DNA of 23,085 nucleotides from the NCBI GenBank assembly GCA_913056425.1, contig CAJXLR010000005.1, positions 1-23,085 on the forward strand. The letters run 5' to 3'. Below the pieces are notes generated by a model. The model made no database searches, was not told where the DNA came from, and worked only from the letters and a program-made list of their open reading frames with translations. Every line of letters starts with the position of its first letter. The first letter of the stretch is position 1. Positions 1-7,140 of this stretch are shown here, piece by piece. The translations under genes were made by a program, and so were the position numbers. The DNA comes from an uncultured Bacteroidota bacterium. GTDB lineage: Bacteria > Bacteroidota > Bacteroidia > NS11-12g > UBA9320.

Positions 1-237
1 AAAATACTTCTGTCTGAGATTTTCGGTGAGTAGAGGAACAACCATATCAAACTCGCCATGAGAAGCACAATGGAACACTAAAACAGGTTTCTGTTCTGTA
101 TTCAAATGGGAAATGCTGGCCGGACTGAGTGAGTTCTGCTCGCGTTCTTGATGTATCAGCCGCAACTTGGGAACAAGCATCCACAAGGGTGTGCACGCTT
201 TGAAAATCAACCAAGCTACATTGTATAGAAATCTCAA
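1..237 (-). CDS. kdtA: 3-deoxy-D-manno-octulosonic acid transferase, N-terminal part (gene runs off the window)
   Basis: Seventy-nine codons are readable on the minus strand and continue past base 1. The protein opens with RFLYNVAWLIFKA, a hydrophobic N-terminal anchor typical of WaaA/KdtA. About 55 residues in it shows VFHCASHGEFDMVVPLL, matching the family's F/H-A-S-x-G-E-F block, whose glutamate is the catalytic base. The family transfers Kdo from CMP-Kdo to lipid A at the inner face of the inner membrane. No ATG lies in frame nearby. A TTG at 237-235 gives the N-terminus expected for the family, and it lies two bases after the stop codon of the upstream beta-barrel gene, so the two are probably co-transcribed. 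The usual residue at the H of ASHGE is Leu or another hydrophobic, a minor deviation. Identification rests on this N-terminal third only. Confidence 0.78.
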   Translation of the reverse strand, partial: MRFLYNVAWLIFKACTPLWMLVPKLRLIHQEREQNSLSPASISHLNTEQKPVLVFHCASHGEFDMVVPLLTENLRQKYF

Positions 238-239
238 GT

Positions 240-1010
240 TTAATCGATAAAGAACTCTTCCTCGCTGCGTTTCTTCGTATAAATTGGGACAGAGAAACCT
301 ATGCGGAAACCGGTAAGTAAATCACGTCGTTTGGTATCGTCATATTCACGCGTGTCATAGTTGTAGCTACGCATGCTTTGGGTGAAGGCTTGTTGAAGCA
401 CAAAGCCCGCTTGCAGGTTTATTCGCTTTTTTGGGTCAAGGTGTTGATAGCCCAAAAATTGTTTCAGTGCAAGACCTCCACATAATCGATCGTACCCTTT
501 TTCATAGTCACCCGTGATTTGTGGAACGGTAACCGTAGAAGCAAATATGTCGATACGGTGCCACATAAACCCAAATCCCACATCCACCAAAATACCGGAG
601 TTTTTGTTTGATTTCAAAACCGGAAACAAACGCCCCCCATTGAGTGTAAGCGTGTGTCCGCGCTGGTTCAACCGAACCACCGCATACTGTCCGTTTTGGT
701 CAATAATCTCACCTGTTGGTCCCAAGATGGAGTCGAACATAGAAACCTCCTTTACTTGGTTTCCAAACATCCAGTCGTACTGGAAACCTAATGTCCATCC
801 ACTTTCAAACTTGTATCGACCACCAACACCGATAGCGGAATTGTAACCAAACCGTTTTTCTAAATCGCCACTTGGATTTTGAATGCTGTACGATATGTCG
901 AGTAGATATCCTTGCTTCGCTTCAAAGACAGGTTTTTCTTGTGCATTGACCGGTGTAAAAACCAATACGCAAATACCGATGATTAAAAGACTTTTGGTTC
1001 CACTGTTCAT
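240..1010 (-). CDS. Predicted outer-membrane beta-barrel protein of unknown function
   Basis: A 256-residue protein. It starts with a signal peptide (MNSGTKSLLIIGICVLVFTPVNAQ, cleaved after about residue 24). The rest is strand-rich with alternating aromatic and polar residues (for example GGRYKFESGWTLGFQYDWMFG and INLQAGFVLQQAF), as in small Bacteroidota beta-barrels. No enzymatic motif is visible. The last strands are followed by a charged tail (KKRSEEEFFID) rather than a terminal aromatic. The gene is the first of a minus-strand pair with kdtA, only two bases apart, and is divergent from the sugar cassette across an 84-base gap. An envelope or LPS-related role is suggested by position only. 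The exact family was not recognised. Confidence 0.75.
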   Translation of the reverse strand: MNSGTKSLLIIGICVLVFTPVNAQEKPVFEAKQGYLLDISYSIQNPSGDLEKRFGYNSAIGVGGRYKFESGWTLGFQYDWMFGNQVKEVSMFDSILGPTGEIIDQNGQYAVVRLNQRGHTLTLNGGRLFPVLKSNKNSGILVDVGFGFMWHRIDIFASTVTVPQITGDYEKGYDRLCGGLALKQFLGYQHLDPKKRINLQAGFVLQQAFTQSMRSYNYDTREYDDTKRRDLLTGFRIGFSVPIYTKKRSEEEFFID

Positions 1011-1067
1011 AGCTCAGGGTTTAAGAGCAAATAACGTAAAATAACAGCTATAAGGTGCAGTTTTCCT

Positions 1068-1087
1068 TAAGTTTGCGGCTAAGTTTG
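1068..1087 (+). promoter_or_regulatory. Tandem Bacteroidota -7 boxes for the sugar cassette
   Basis: Two copies of TAAGTTTG (TAnnTTTG consensus) start at 1068 and 1080, twelve bases apart. The second ends seven bases before the ATG at 1095, implying a very short leader. I could not find a good -33 TTTG at the usual distance of about 19-21 bases for either box, so which one is used is uncertain. Confidence 0.5.
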
Positions 1088-1094
1088 CAATCCT

Positions 1095-2216
1095 ATGGCA
1101 ATTCAGATGGTTGACCTGCACGGTCAGTATCTAAAAATCAAGTCGGAAATTGACGCCGCGATGCAGGAGGTGATTGACTCTACACAGTTTATCAACGGCT
1201 ATAAAGTACGCGAATTTGCCAGAAATTTAGAACAGTATCTCAACGTTAAACATGTTATCCCTTGCGCTAATGGTACAGACGCCTTGCAAGTAGCTATGAT
1301 GGCGTTGGATTTGAAGCCGGGAGACGAAGTAATTGTTCCTTGCTTTACATATGTGGCGACAGCCGAAGTTATTGCGCTTTTGGGTTTAAATCCGGTTATG
1401 GTAGATGTTCACCCGGACACCTTTCAGGTAGATATTTCCGAAGCCGCCAAGAAACTCACAACAAAGACCAAAGCCATCGTTCCGGTGCACTTGTTTGGTC
1501 AATGTGCCGATATGGATGCGGTAATGGCATTCGCAAAAGAGCACGGTTTATTTGTGATAGAAGACACCGCTCAAGCGATTGGAGCTGTTTACACAAATGA
1601 ATCCGGCGAGAAGGTAAGTGCCGGATGTATTGGCGATATTGGCACCACATCGTTTTTTCCATCGAAAAACTTGGGTTGTTTTGGGGATGGTGGAGCAATC
1701 TTTACAAATGACGATGAACTTGCCGCCAAAATCCGAATGGTTTGCAATCATGGGCAGAGCAAAAAGTATCATCATCGCACGGTTGGAGTAAACTCCCGTT
1801 TAGATACACTTCAAGCGGCTATTCTGGACATCAAGCTAAAACACTTAGATGAATACTGCGCAAGCAGACAGGCTGTTGCAGCCAAGTATGATAGTGCTTT
1901 TGCATCACATCCTGATTTAACCATCCCTCACCGGGATGAAAAGTCAACTCACGTATTTCATCAGTACACGCTAAAACTTTCGGACAGCGTAAATCGGGAA
2001 GACATGAGAAACTATTTAAGCGAACATGGTATACCAAGCATGGTGTACTACCCGCTTCCTCTCAACAAACAAGAGGCGTATAGCTCAAAAGATCAGTTTC
2101 CGGTTACCGAAGATTTGTGCAGTAGAGTTCTCTCACTGCCAATCTGTACGGAGCTATCAGAAGAGCAAACCGACACAATTATTGAACACGTTAAAACCTA
2201 TTTAGATAACAAATGA
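1095..2216 (+). CDS. DegT/DnrJ/EryC1/StrS-family PLP-dependent sugar aminotransferase (WbpE-like)
   Basis: A 373-residue protein of normal family length. It transfers an amino group from glutamate to a keto-sugar nucleotide. The PLP-binding lysine is K191 in SFFPSKNLGCFGDGG. D157 in VIEDTAQAIGA should bind the pyridine nitrogen, and T185/S186 lie in the phosphate-binding area. The N-terminus (MVDLHGQYLKIKSEID...STQFING) and VHLFGQCADMDA resemble WbpE-type UDP-3-keto-hexuronate aminotransferases more than ArnB or WecE. Its stop overlaps the start of the next gene (ATGA, 2213-2216), so translation is probably coupled to the UDP-glucose dehydrogenase. The dehydrogenase or dehydratase that would make a WbpE substrate is not in the window, so the real keto-sugar is unknown. 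An ArnB-like use of the UDP-4-keto-pentose intermediate of the neighbouring decarboxylase is an alternative. Confidence 0.88.
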   Translation: MAIQMVDLHGQYLKIKSEIDAAMQEVIDSTQFINGYKVREFARNLEQYLNVKHVIPCANGTDALQVAMMALDLKPGDEVIVPCFTYVATAEVIALLGLNPVMVDVHPDTFQVDISEAAKKLTTKTKAIVPVHLFGQCADMDAVMAFAKEHGLFVIEDTAQAIGAVYTNESGEKVSAGCIGDIGTTSFFPSKNLGCFGDGGAIFTNDDELAAKIRMVCNHGQSKKYHHRTVGVNSRLDTLQAAILDIKLKHLDEYCASRQAVAAKYDSAFASHPDLTIPHRDEKSTHVFHQYTLKLSDSVNREDMRNYLSEHGIPSMVYYPLPLNKQEAYSSKDQFPVTEDLCSRVLSLPICTELSEEQTDTIIEHVKTYLDNK

Positions 2217-3523
2217 AAATTGCAGTCATTGGAACAGGGTACGTAGGACTAGTATCCGGAACATGTTTTGCCGAAACGGGCAACAACGTTACCTGTGTAG
2301 ACATTGATCAACGAAAAGTGGACATGCTGTCAAACGGCAAGATCACGATTTATGAACCAGGCCTTGAAAAACTATTTGAACGAAACTTAAAAGAAGGCAG
2401 ACTTCATTTCACTACCAATTTGGAAGATGGAATTAAGGACGCCCAAATCATATTCCTCGCATTGCCTACACCTCCGGGTGAAGACGGGTCAGCAGATTTG
2501 TCGTACGTTCTTGGAGTTGCCGACCAGCTCGGTAAAATCATGACGGACTACAAAGTAATCGTAGATAAGAGCACTGTGCCGGTAGGAACCGCAGAAAAAG
2601 TACATGCTGCAGTTGCGGCCAACTACACAGGCGATTTCGACGTGGTATCAAATCCTGAGTTCTTGCGTGAGGGTGTTGCTGTTGAAGACTTTATGAAGCC
2701 TGACCGTGTGGTTGTTGGTTGCTCTTCGGAGCGTGCCGAAAAAGTAATGGGTGAACTTTATGCACCATTTGTGCGCCAAGGAAACCCAGTAATCTTTATG
2801 GATGAAAAGTCAGCAGAGCTAACCAAATACGCTGCGAACTCTTTCCTCGCAACCAAGATTACATTCATGAACGAAATAGCTCGTGTTTGTGAGCGCGTAG
2901 GGGCTGATGTAGACAAAGTGCGTAAGGGTATTGGTACCGATACACGTATTGGAAACCGCTTCTTGTTTCCGGGAATCGGATACGGTGGATCTTGTTTCCC
3001 AAAGGACGTAAAGGCACTTGTTAAAAGTTCCTCTGAGGTGGATTACGACTTCAAAATTTTGAATGCCGTTGAGGAAATTAACGAAGAGCAAAAGACCTAC
3101 TTGATGCCAAAAATCAACATGCATTTTGATGGCAACATCAAGGGATTGCGTTTTGCTCTTTGGGGACTGGCATTCAAACCAAATACGGATGATATCCGCG
3201 AGGCACCGGCATTATACCTTATCGATGAAATCGTTAAAGATGGTGGAGAAGTAGTTGCCTTCGATCCGGAAGCAATGGACAACGTGAAGGGTGTTATTGG
3301 CGACAAAATCCAGTATACGGATAACATGTACGACGCATTGGACAACGCTGATGCGCTGATTATCGCTACAGAATGGGGTGAATTCCGAAATCCAAACTTC
3401 GAGCGAATCACCACCAACCTAAAGAACAAAATCATTTTCGACGGACGTAACCTATTTAGCTTGGATAAAATGCAAGACCAAGGTTACACCTATTACTCAA
3501 TCGGACGAAAAACAATCAAATGA
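2213..3523 (+). CDS. ugd: UDP-glucose 6-dehydrogenase
   Basis: A 436-residue cytoplasmic enzyme. It oxidises UDP-glucose twice with NAD+ to give UDP-glucuronate. The N-terminal Rossmann motif GTGYVGLVSG is at residues 7-16. The catalytic cysteine is C261 in GYGGSCFPKD, with D265 in the same motif. The substrate-contact block AELTKYAANSFLATKITFMNE is at about 201-221. The C-terminal UDP-binding domain includes LWGLAFKPNTDDIREAP at about 317-334. All key residues are present. The start overlaps the aminotransferase stop and the stop overlaps the decarboxylase start, both as ATGA, so the three genes form one translationally coupled cassette. The product is the direct substrate of the next gene. 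A UDP-N-acetylhexosamine dehydrogenase is less likely given the sequence around the catalytic Cys. Confidence 0.93.
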   Translation: MKIAVIGTGYVGLVSGTCFAETGNNVTCVDIDQRKVDMLSNGKITIYEPGLEKLFERNLKEGRLHFTTNLEDGIKDAQIIFLALPTPPGEDGSADLSYVLGVADQLGKIMTDYKVIVDKSTVPVGTAEKVHAAVAANYTGDFDVVSNPEFLREGVAVEDFMKPDRVVVGCSSERAEKVMGELYAPFVRQGNPVIFMDEKSAELTKYAANSFLATKITFMNEIARVCERVGADVDKVRKGIGTDTRIGNRFLFPGIGYGGSCFPKDVKALVKSSSEVDYDFKILNAVEEINEEQKTYLMPKINMHFDGNIKGLRFALWGLAFKPNTDDIREAPALYLIDEIVKDGGEVVAFDPEAMDNVKGVIGDKIQYTDNMYDALDNADALIIATEWGEFRNPNFERITTNLKNKIIFDGRNLFSLDKMQDQGYTYYSIGRKTIK

Positions 3524-4494
3524 AAAAGGTACTGATTACTGGCGGAGCAGGATTTCTAGGTTCACACCTGTGTGACCGATTTATAAAAGAAGGTTACCAT
3601 GTAATTGCCATGGACAACCTGATTACGGGTGACATGAAAAACATAGAACATCTTATGCCATTGGAGCAGTTTGAGTTCTATCACCACGATGTTTCCAAAT
3701 ACATCCACATTCCGGGTAAGTTGGACTACATCCTTCATTTCGCATCTCCTGCCAGTCCAATCGACTACCTAAAAATTCCAATACCTACGCTAAAAGTGGG
3801 TTCGCTGGGAACACACAATTGTTTGGGACTAGCCCTTGCAAAAGGAGCACGTATGCTCATCGCCTCTACTTCAGAAGTTTATGGTGACCCATTGGTTCAC
3901 CCTCAAACGGAAGACTACTGGGGAAATGTTAACCCAGTTGGTCCTCGTGGTGTATATGATGAAGCAAAACGCTTCCAAGAAGCAATGACCATGGCGTATC
4001 ACACCTTCCACGGTGTTGAAACCCGTATCGTGCGAATTTTTAATACGTATGGACCAAGAATGCGCCTGAATGATGGTAGAGCATTGCCTGCATTCATTGG
4101 TCAAGCGCTCCGAGGTGAAGACATCACCGTTTTTGGAGATGGAAGCCAAACGCGAAGTTTCTGTTATGTAGACGACCTGGTAGAAGGGATTTACCGTTTG
4201 CTAAAGAGTGATTATGCTCATCCGGTGAATATTGGAAACCCAGATGAAATCAGCATTTTGGATTTTGCAAAAGAAATCATTGAGCTTACAGGTACCGACC
4301 AAAAAGTTGTGTTCAAGGATCTACCAAAAGATGATCCGAAACAACGCAAACCGGACATTACCCGGGCGAAAGATATTCTAAACTGGGAACCTCAAGTAAG
4401 TAGAAAAGACGGACTGAAAGTGACGTACGAATACTTCAAGAATCTTCCGGAAGAAGACTTATACAAGTACGCGCACCCGCGATCATTTAAGTAA
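3520..4494 (+). CDS. uxs: UDP-glucuronate decarboxylase (UDP-xylose synthase)
   Basis: A 324-residue extended SDR enzyme. It converts UDP-glucuronate to UDP-xylose through a UDP-4-keto-pentose intermediate, using bound NAD+. The Rossmann motif GGAGFLGS is at residues 8-15. The catalytic set is T117/S118/E119 in IASTSEVYGDP and Y146-x3-K150 in GVYDEAKRFQEA. The blocks HFASPASPIDYLKIPI, NVNPVGPRGVYDEAK and RIFNTYGPRMRLNDGRALP are hallmark UXS sequences. It is translationally coupled to ugd, so the pair makes UDP-Glc to UDP-GlcA to UDP-Xyl. Its 3' end overlaps the end of the opposing epimerase gene by 12 bases, so there is no dedicated terminator between the two operons. Confidence 0.92.
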   Translation: MKKVLITGGAGFLGSHLCDRFIKEGYHVIAMDNLITGDMKNIEHLMPLEQFEFYHHDVSKYIHIPGKLDYILHFASPASPIDYLKIPIPTLKVGSLGTHNCLGLALAKGARMLIASTSEVYGDPLVHPQTEDYWGNVNPVGPRGVYDEAKRFQEAMTMAYHTFHGVETRIVRIFNTYGPRMRLNDGRALPAFIGQALRGEDITVFGDGSQTRSFCYVDDLVEGIYRLLKSDYAHPVNIGNPDEISILDFAKEIIELTGTDQKVVFKDLPKDDPKQRKPDITRAKDILNWEPQVSRKDGLKVTYEYFKNLPEEDLYKYAHPRSFK

Positions 4495-5385
4495 ATCTTC
4501 CAGCGCGGACTCCAACTTAGGAAAATTAAAAGTGTAGCCAGAGTTCTCAATTTTTTGAGCAGAAACCCGACTTCCCTCGAGTAGTATTGCTGACATTTCA
4601 CCAAAGATTATCCGCATCAATCCTGTAGGTACGTTTGGCATAAAACAAGGCCTTCTCATAACCCGTGCGGCCGTTTTTACAACATCTTTGTTTGTTGCAT
4701 GATTTGGAGCAACCGCATTGTAAATGCCTTTTATCTTGTTGTCTACCGCGCCAAGGTACATCTCACATAAGTCCTCAATATGAATCCATGGCATGTACTG
4801 TTTACCTGAACCGATTGGAGAACCTACACCATCCTTTATTGGTAGTGTTAATTTCTGCAGAGCACTTCCTGTTTCACTAAAAACAACTCCGGTGCGTAAA
4901 ATGGTTGTTGAAATTCCAATCTCTTCAAATCGTTTGGCAGCTTGCTCCCACTTCACACAGACATCCGCAATAAAGTCAGTATGTGGCGCATCTTCTTCGC
5001 TATAAATAAACTCATTTGTAACTGCACCATAATAACCTATTGCTGATGCAGAAATGAACGACTTAATTGGTAAATTCTGTTCTTTCACCTTACGAAAAAG
5101 CAGCTCCGTAGTCTCTACCCGACTATCTACAATTTCCTTTTTGCGTTGAGGTGTCCATCTACCCGAACTGATATTGGCACCCGCCAAATGAATGATTACA
5201 TCCACCCCATCCAAGGCACCTTCTTCAATGTAATCTTCCTTATAGTTCCAAACGAAAGACTGGAACCTTTCATCAGATTTTGAAGACCGACCGATAGTCT
5301 TGACCTTGTGCCCTTCTGCGAGCAGTAAGTCAATTAGGCTTTTACCAATCAATCCGGAAGCCCCGGTTACTAAAATTGTTTTCAT
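4483..5385 (-). CDS. TIGR01777-family NAD(P)-dependent epimerase (YfcH / SDR39U1-like)
   Basis: A 300-residue atypical SDR protein. The N-terminal nucleotide-binding motif TGASGLIG is at residues 7-14, followed by the family marker DVIIHLAGANISSGRWT and SASAIGYYG. The C-terminal third (about 250-298, PTGLMRIIFGEMSAILLEGSRVSAQKIENSGYTF...) matches the DUF1731 tail of this family. The substrate of the family is not known. It is the last gene of a minus-strand operon, 36 bases downstream of hemW. It converges on uxs with overlapping stop-codon regions. Family assignment is firm. Function is not. Confidence 0.88.
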   Translation of the reverse strand: MKTILVTGASGLIGKSLIDLLLAEGHKVKTIGRSSKSDERFQSFVWNYKEDYIEEGALDGVDVIIHLAGANISSGRWTPQRKKEIVDSRVETTELLFRKVKEQNLPIKSFISASAIGYYGAVTNEFIYSEEDAPHTDFIADVCVKWEQAAKRFEEIGISTTILRTGVVFSETGSALQKLTLPIKDGVGSPIGSGKQYMPWIHIEDLCEMYLGAVDNKIKGIYNAVAPNHATNKDVVKTAARVMRRPCFMPNVPTGLMRIIFGEMSAILLEGSRVSAQKIENSGYTFNFPKLESALEDLLK

Positions 5386-5421
5386 AATGGTTGTCAGCAG
5401 TTAGAACAGTTGGGCAGGTGC

Positions 5422-6555
5422 TTAGTTTGAGTCGTTCGTCCGAAAAAAGCATGAGGCTATATAATCCCCAAGCAGAATTCCGGCTCGAGTTAAAACCAAA
5501 TTTCCATCGATTTCTTCTGTTAGTTTCTCCTGCACAAATCGGTCATACTCTCCATCCTTGGTAAGGTCAACCCCAAATTTGTACGCTATCTCTGAAATGC
5601 TCACACCCCATTTGGTGCGTAAACCCAACATAATGTGTTCGTTAAAGCGATCTACATCGGTTAGCTCCTCCACGTCCCAGAATTGAATTCCATTCTCGAG
5701 TGCCTGAATGTACTTGGGGTTATTCCGAATATTCCATCTGCGCTTTCCATCAACATAAGAATGTGCTGAAGGTCCAATTCCCAGATACGGTACTTGTCGC
5801 CAATAATTCGTGTTGTGAACGGCATAAGCCCCGGACCTGCAATAATTTGATATCTCATACTGCTCCCAGTCGTTCTGGTCTATTTGCTGTTGGAGATAGG
5901 ACAATGCTTCCGCCGACATTTCGTCGTCTACGTTCTTAGTCTTACCCGTTTTCACGAAGTGATGCAGAGCAGTACCTTGCTCAACGGTAAGGTTGTAGGC
6001 CGATAGGTGATTGATTGGTAAACTCAGAGCCCTATTCACGTTGTACTTCCAATCCGTAAGACTCGCTTCCGGCAGTCCGTAGATTAAATCAATAGTGATG
6101 TCTTTAAAACCGAGACTCGCTGCATCCAGAACAGCCTTCTCCGCTTGAGCTGAGTTGTGCGAGCGATTCATCCAGTCGAGATCTTTTTGATGAAAGGATT
6201 GAATACCAATACTCAATCGGTTCACACCAGACTTCTTCCAAGACTCCATAACACGGATGTCACAATCATCCGGATTCACTTCAATCGTGACCTCTGCTCC
6301 TTCAGTAACTTTAAAATTCGCTTGTATGTCGTCCAATAACTGGCCGATTTGAATGGGTGACAAAACGCTCGGCGTTCCACCTCCCAGATAGATCGATCCA
6401 ATTTCCTCATCCTTTAATTCTTTCGATCGGAGCATCATTTCTTTCCGAAGTGAACGATGCAAATCATCCACCAAATTAAGTGTCGTAGAAAAATGAAAAT
6501 CGCAGTAATGGCACGCCTTCCGGCAGAATGGTATGTGAATGTATATGCCGGCCAT
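5422..6555 (-). CDS. hemW: HemW, radical SAM heme chaperone (formerly annotated as oxygen-independent coproporphyrinogen III oxidase-like)
   Basis: A 377-residue cytoplasmic radical SAM protein. The [4Fe-4S] cysteines are C11, C15 and C18 in PFCRKACHYCDFHF. The SAM-binding GGGTPS is at residues 58-63. The HemW signature HNTNYWRQVPYLGIGPSAHS lies around residue 250. The start MAGIYIHIPFC matches the family, and the protein lacks the N-terminal extension and the ExHxxCxxxCxYC arrangement of true HemN. HemW is known to bind heme and deliver it to heme proteins. It sits three bases after the stop of the esterase-remnant gene, so it is probably transcribed from that gene's promoter. Confidence 0.93.
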   Translation of the reverse strand: MAGIYIHIPFCRKACHYCDFHFSTTLNLVDDLHRSLRKEMMLRSKELKDEEIGSIYLGGGTPSVLSPIQIGQLLDDIQANFKVTEGAEVTIEVNPDDCDIRVMESWKKSGVNRLSIGIQSFHQKDLDWMNRSHNSAQAEKAVLDAASLGFKDITIDLIYGLPEASLTDWKYNVNRALSLPINHLSAYNLTVEQGTALHHFVKTGKTKNVDDEMSAEALSYLQQQIDQNDWEQYEISNYCRSGAYAVHNTNYWRQVPYLGIGPSAHSYVDGKRRWNIRNNPKYIQALENGIQFWDVEELTDVDRFNEHIMLGLRTKWGVSISEIAYKFGVDLTKDGEYDRFVQEKLTEEIDGNLVLTRAGILLGDYIASCFFRTNDSN

Positions 6556-6558
6556 TGA

Positions 6559-7095
6559 TTAGTTCACCACCAACCTTTTGTGAACTCGTGCACTGCCAAA
6601 ATCCAAAACTACCATGTACGTCCCACGGATTAAATCTTGCTTGAAAGTACAGGATACATTGTTTTCTGTCGCGTGCATTTCAATGGGTACAACACGTCCC
6701 ATCAAATCAAACACAATTATCTGTTCCGGTGCGTGTGGTGTATGGATGTTAAAACCGGTAGTCGGATCGGTTGGATTAGGGAATAAACGAACATTTACAT
6801 CATCATGTTTAGCAAAGTCTTCTCGCATTCGAACGATAGAGCCATTGTCCTTACTTCCGGCAACAAAACCACCTCCGTGTACGATTAGGATTAGCGGTCT
6901 CCCGCAAGATTCAACCGAATCATTTGTTGGATAAGAAACATCAAGCGTTAGGCTTCGCATGTTTCCGGCAAAGTCTTCAACCTTACCATACTCGATATTC
7001 TTATCGGTTTTTATCGAGTAGGATTGTTGGATGTAATCTTGCGCAAATACTGCGAAAGAAGACAACCACAACATCAGAAATGCAGCTGGTCTCAT
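6559..7095 (-). pseudogene. Secreted carboxylesterase remnant: esterase N-terminus joined in frame to a T9SS C-terminal sorting domain
   Basis: A 178-codon open frame in three parts. Residues 1-19 are a signal peptide ending FAVFAQ-D. Residues about 20-97 look like the start of an alpha/beta-hydrolase (carboxylesterase type), including the oxyanion-hole loop IVHGGGFVAGS at 71-81 and MREDFAKH at 90-97. Residues about 99-178 are a T9SS type A sorting domain (VNVRLFPNPTDPTTGF...IVFDLMGRV...GTYMVVLDFG...KRLVVN). The middle of the hydrolase, with the GxSxG nucleophile elbow and the Asp and His, is missing. The switch falls at about base 6805 with no stop codon or frameshift. Such esterases are normally more than twice this long, so this is best read as an in-frame internal deletion. 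The product may still be exported but should lack esterase activity. It heads the hemW operon, which may explain its open frame. Confidence 0.72.
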
Positions 7096-7099
7096 ACAT

Positions 7100-7107
7100 C
7101 AAATGTA
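7100..7107 (-). promoter_or_regulatory. -7 box upstream of the esterase-remnant/hemW operon
   Basis: The minus strand reads TACATTTG (TAnnTTTG consensus), ending four bases before the ATG at 7095. That places the expected transcription start at or next to the start codon. A TTTG lies 13 bases upstream of the box, closer than usual for a -33 element. Confidence 0.45.
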
Positions 7108-7118
7108 CGAAGAACCAG

Positions 7119-7132
7119 TGCAAACCTGTTTG
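7119..7132. repeat. Inverted repeat GCAAAC-CT-GTTTGC in the gap after the macroglobulin gene
   Basis: A perfect 6-base inverted repeat with a two-base centre, nine bases past the macroglobulin stop codon and upstream of the -7 box at 7107-7100. The two-base centre makes it a poor RNA terminator, so it fits a regulator-binding site at least as well. Chance occurrence cannot be excluded. Confidence 0.3.
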
Positions 7133-7140
7133 CCGGTGCG

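Noticed and set aside
514..846. 110-codon plus-strand frame opposite the beta-barrel gene
   Set aside because: No recognisable protein and it overlaps a gene with a clean signal peptide on the other strand.
3097..3435. 112-codon minus-strand frame inside ugd
   Set aside because: Lies antisense to conserved ugd sequence and has no homology that I can see.
5422..6555. True coproporphyrinogen III oxidase (HemN)
   Set aside because: Cysteine spacing, length and the HNxxYW block fit HemW instead.
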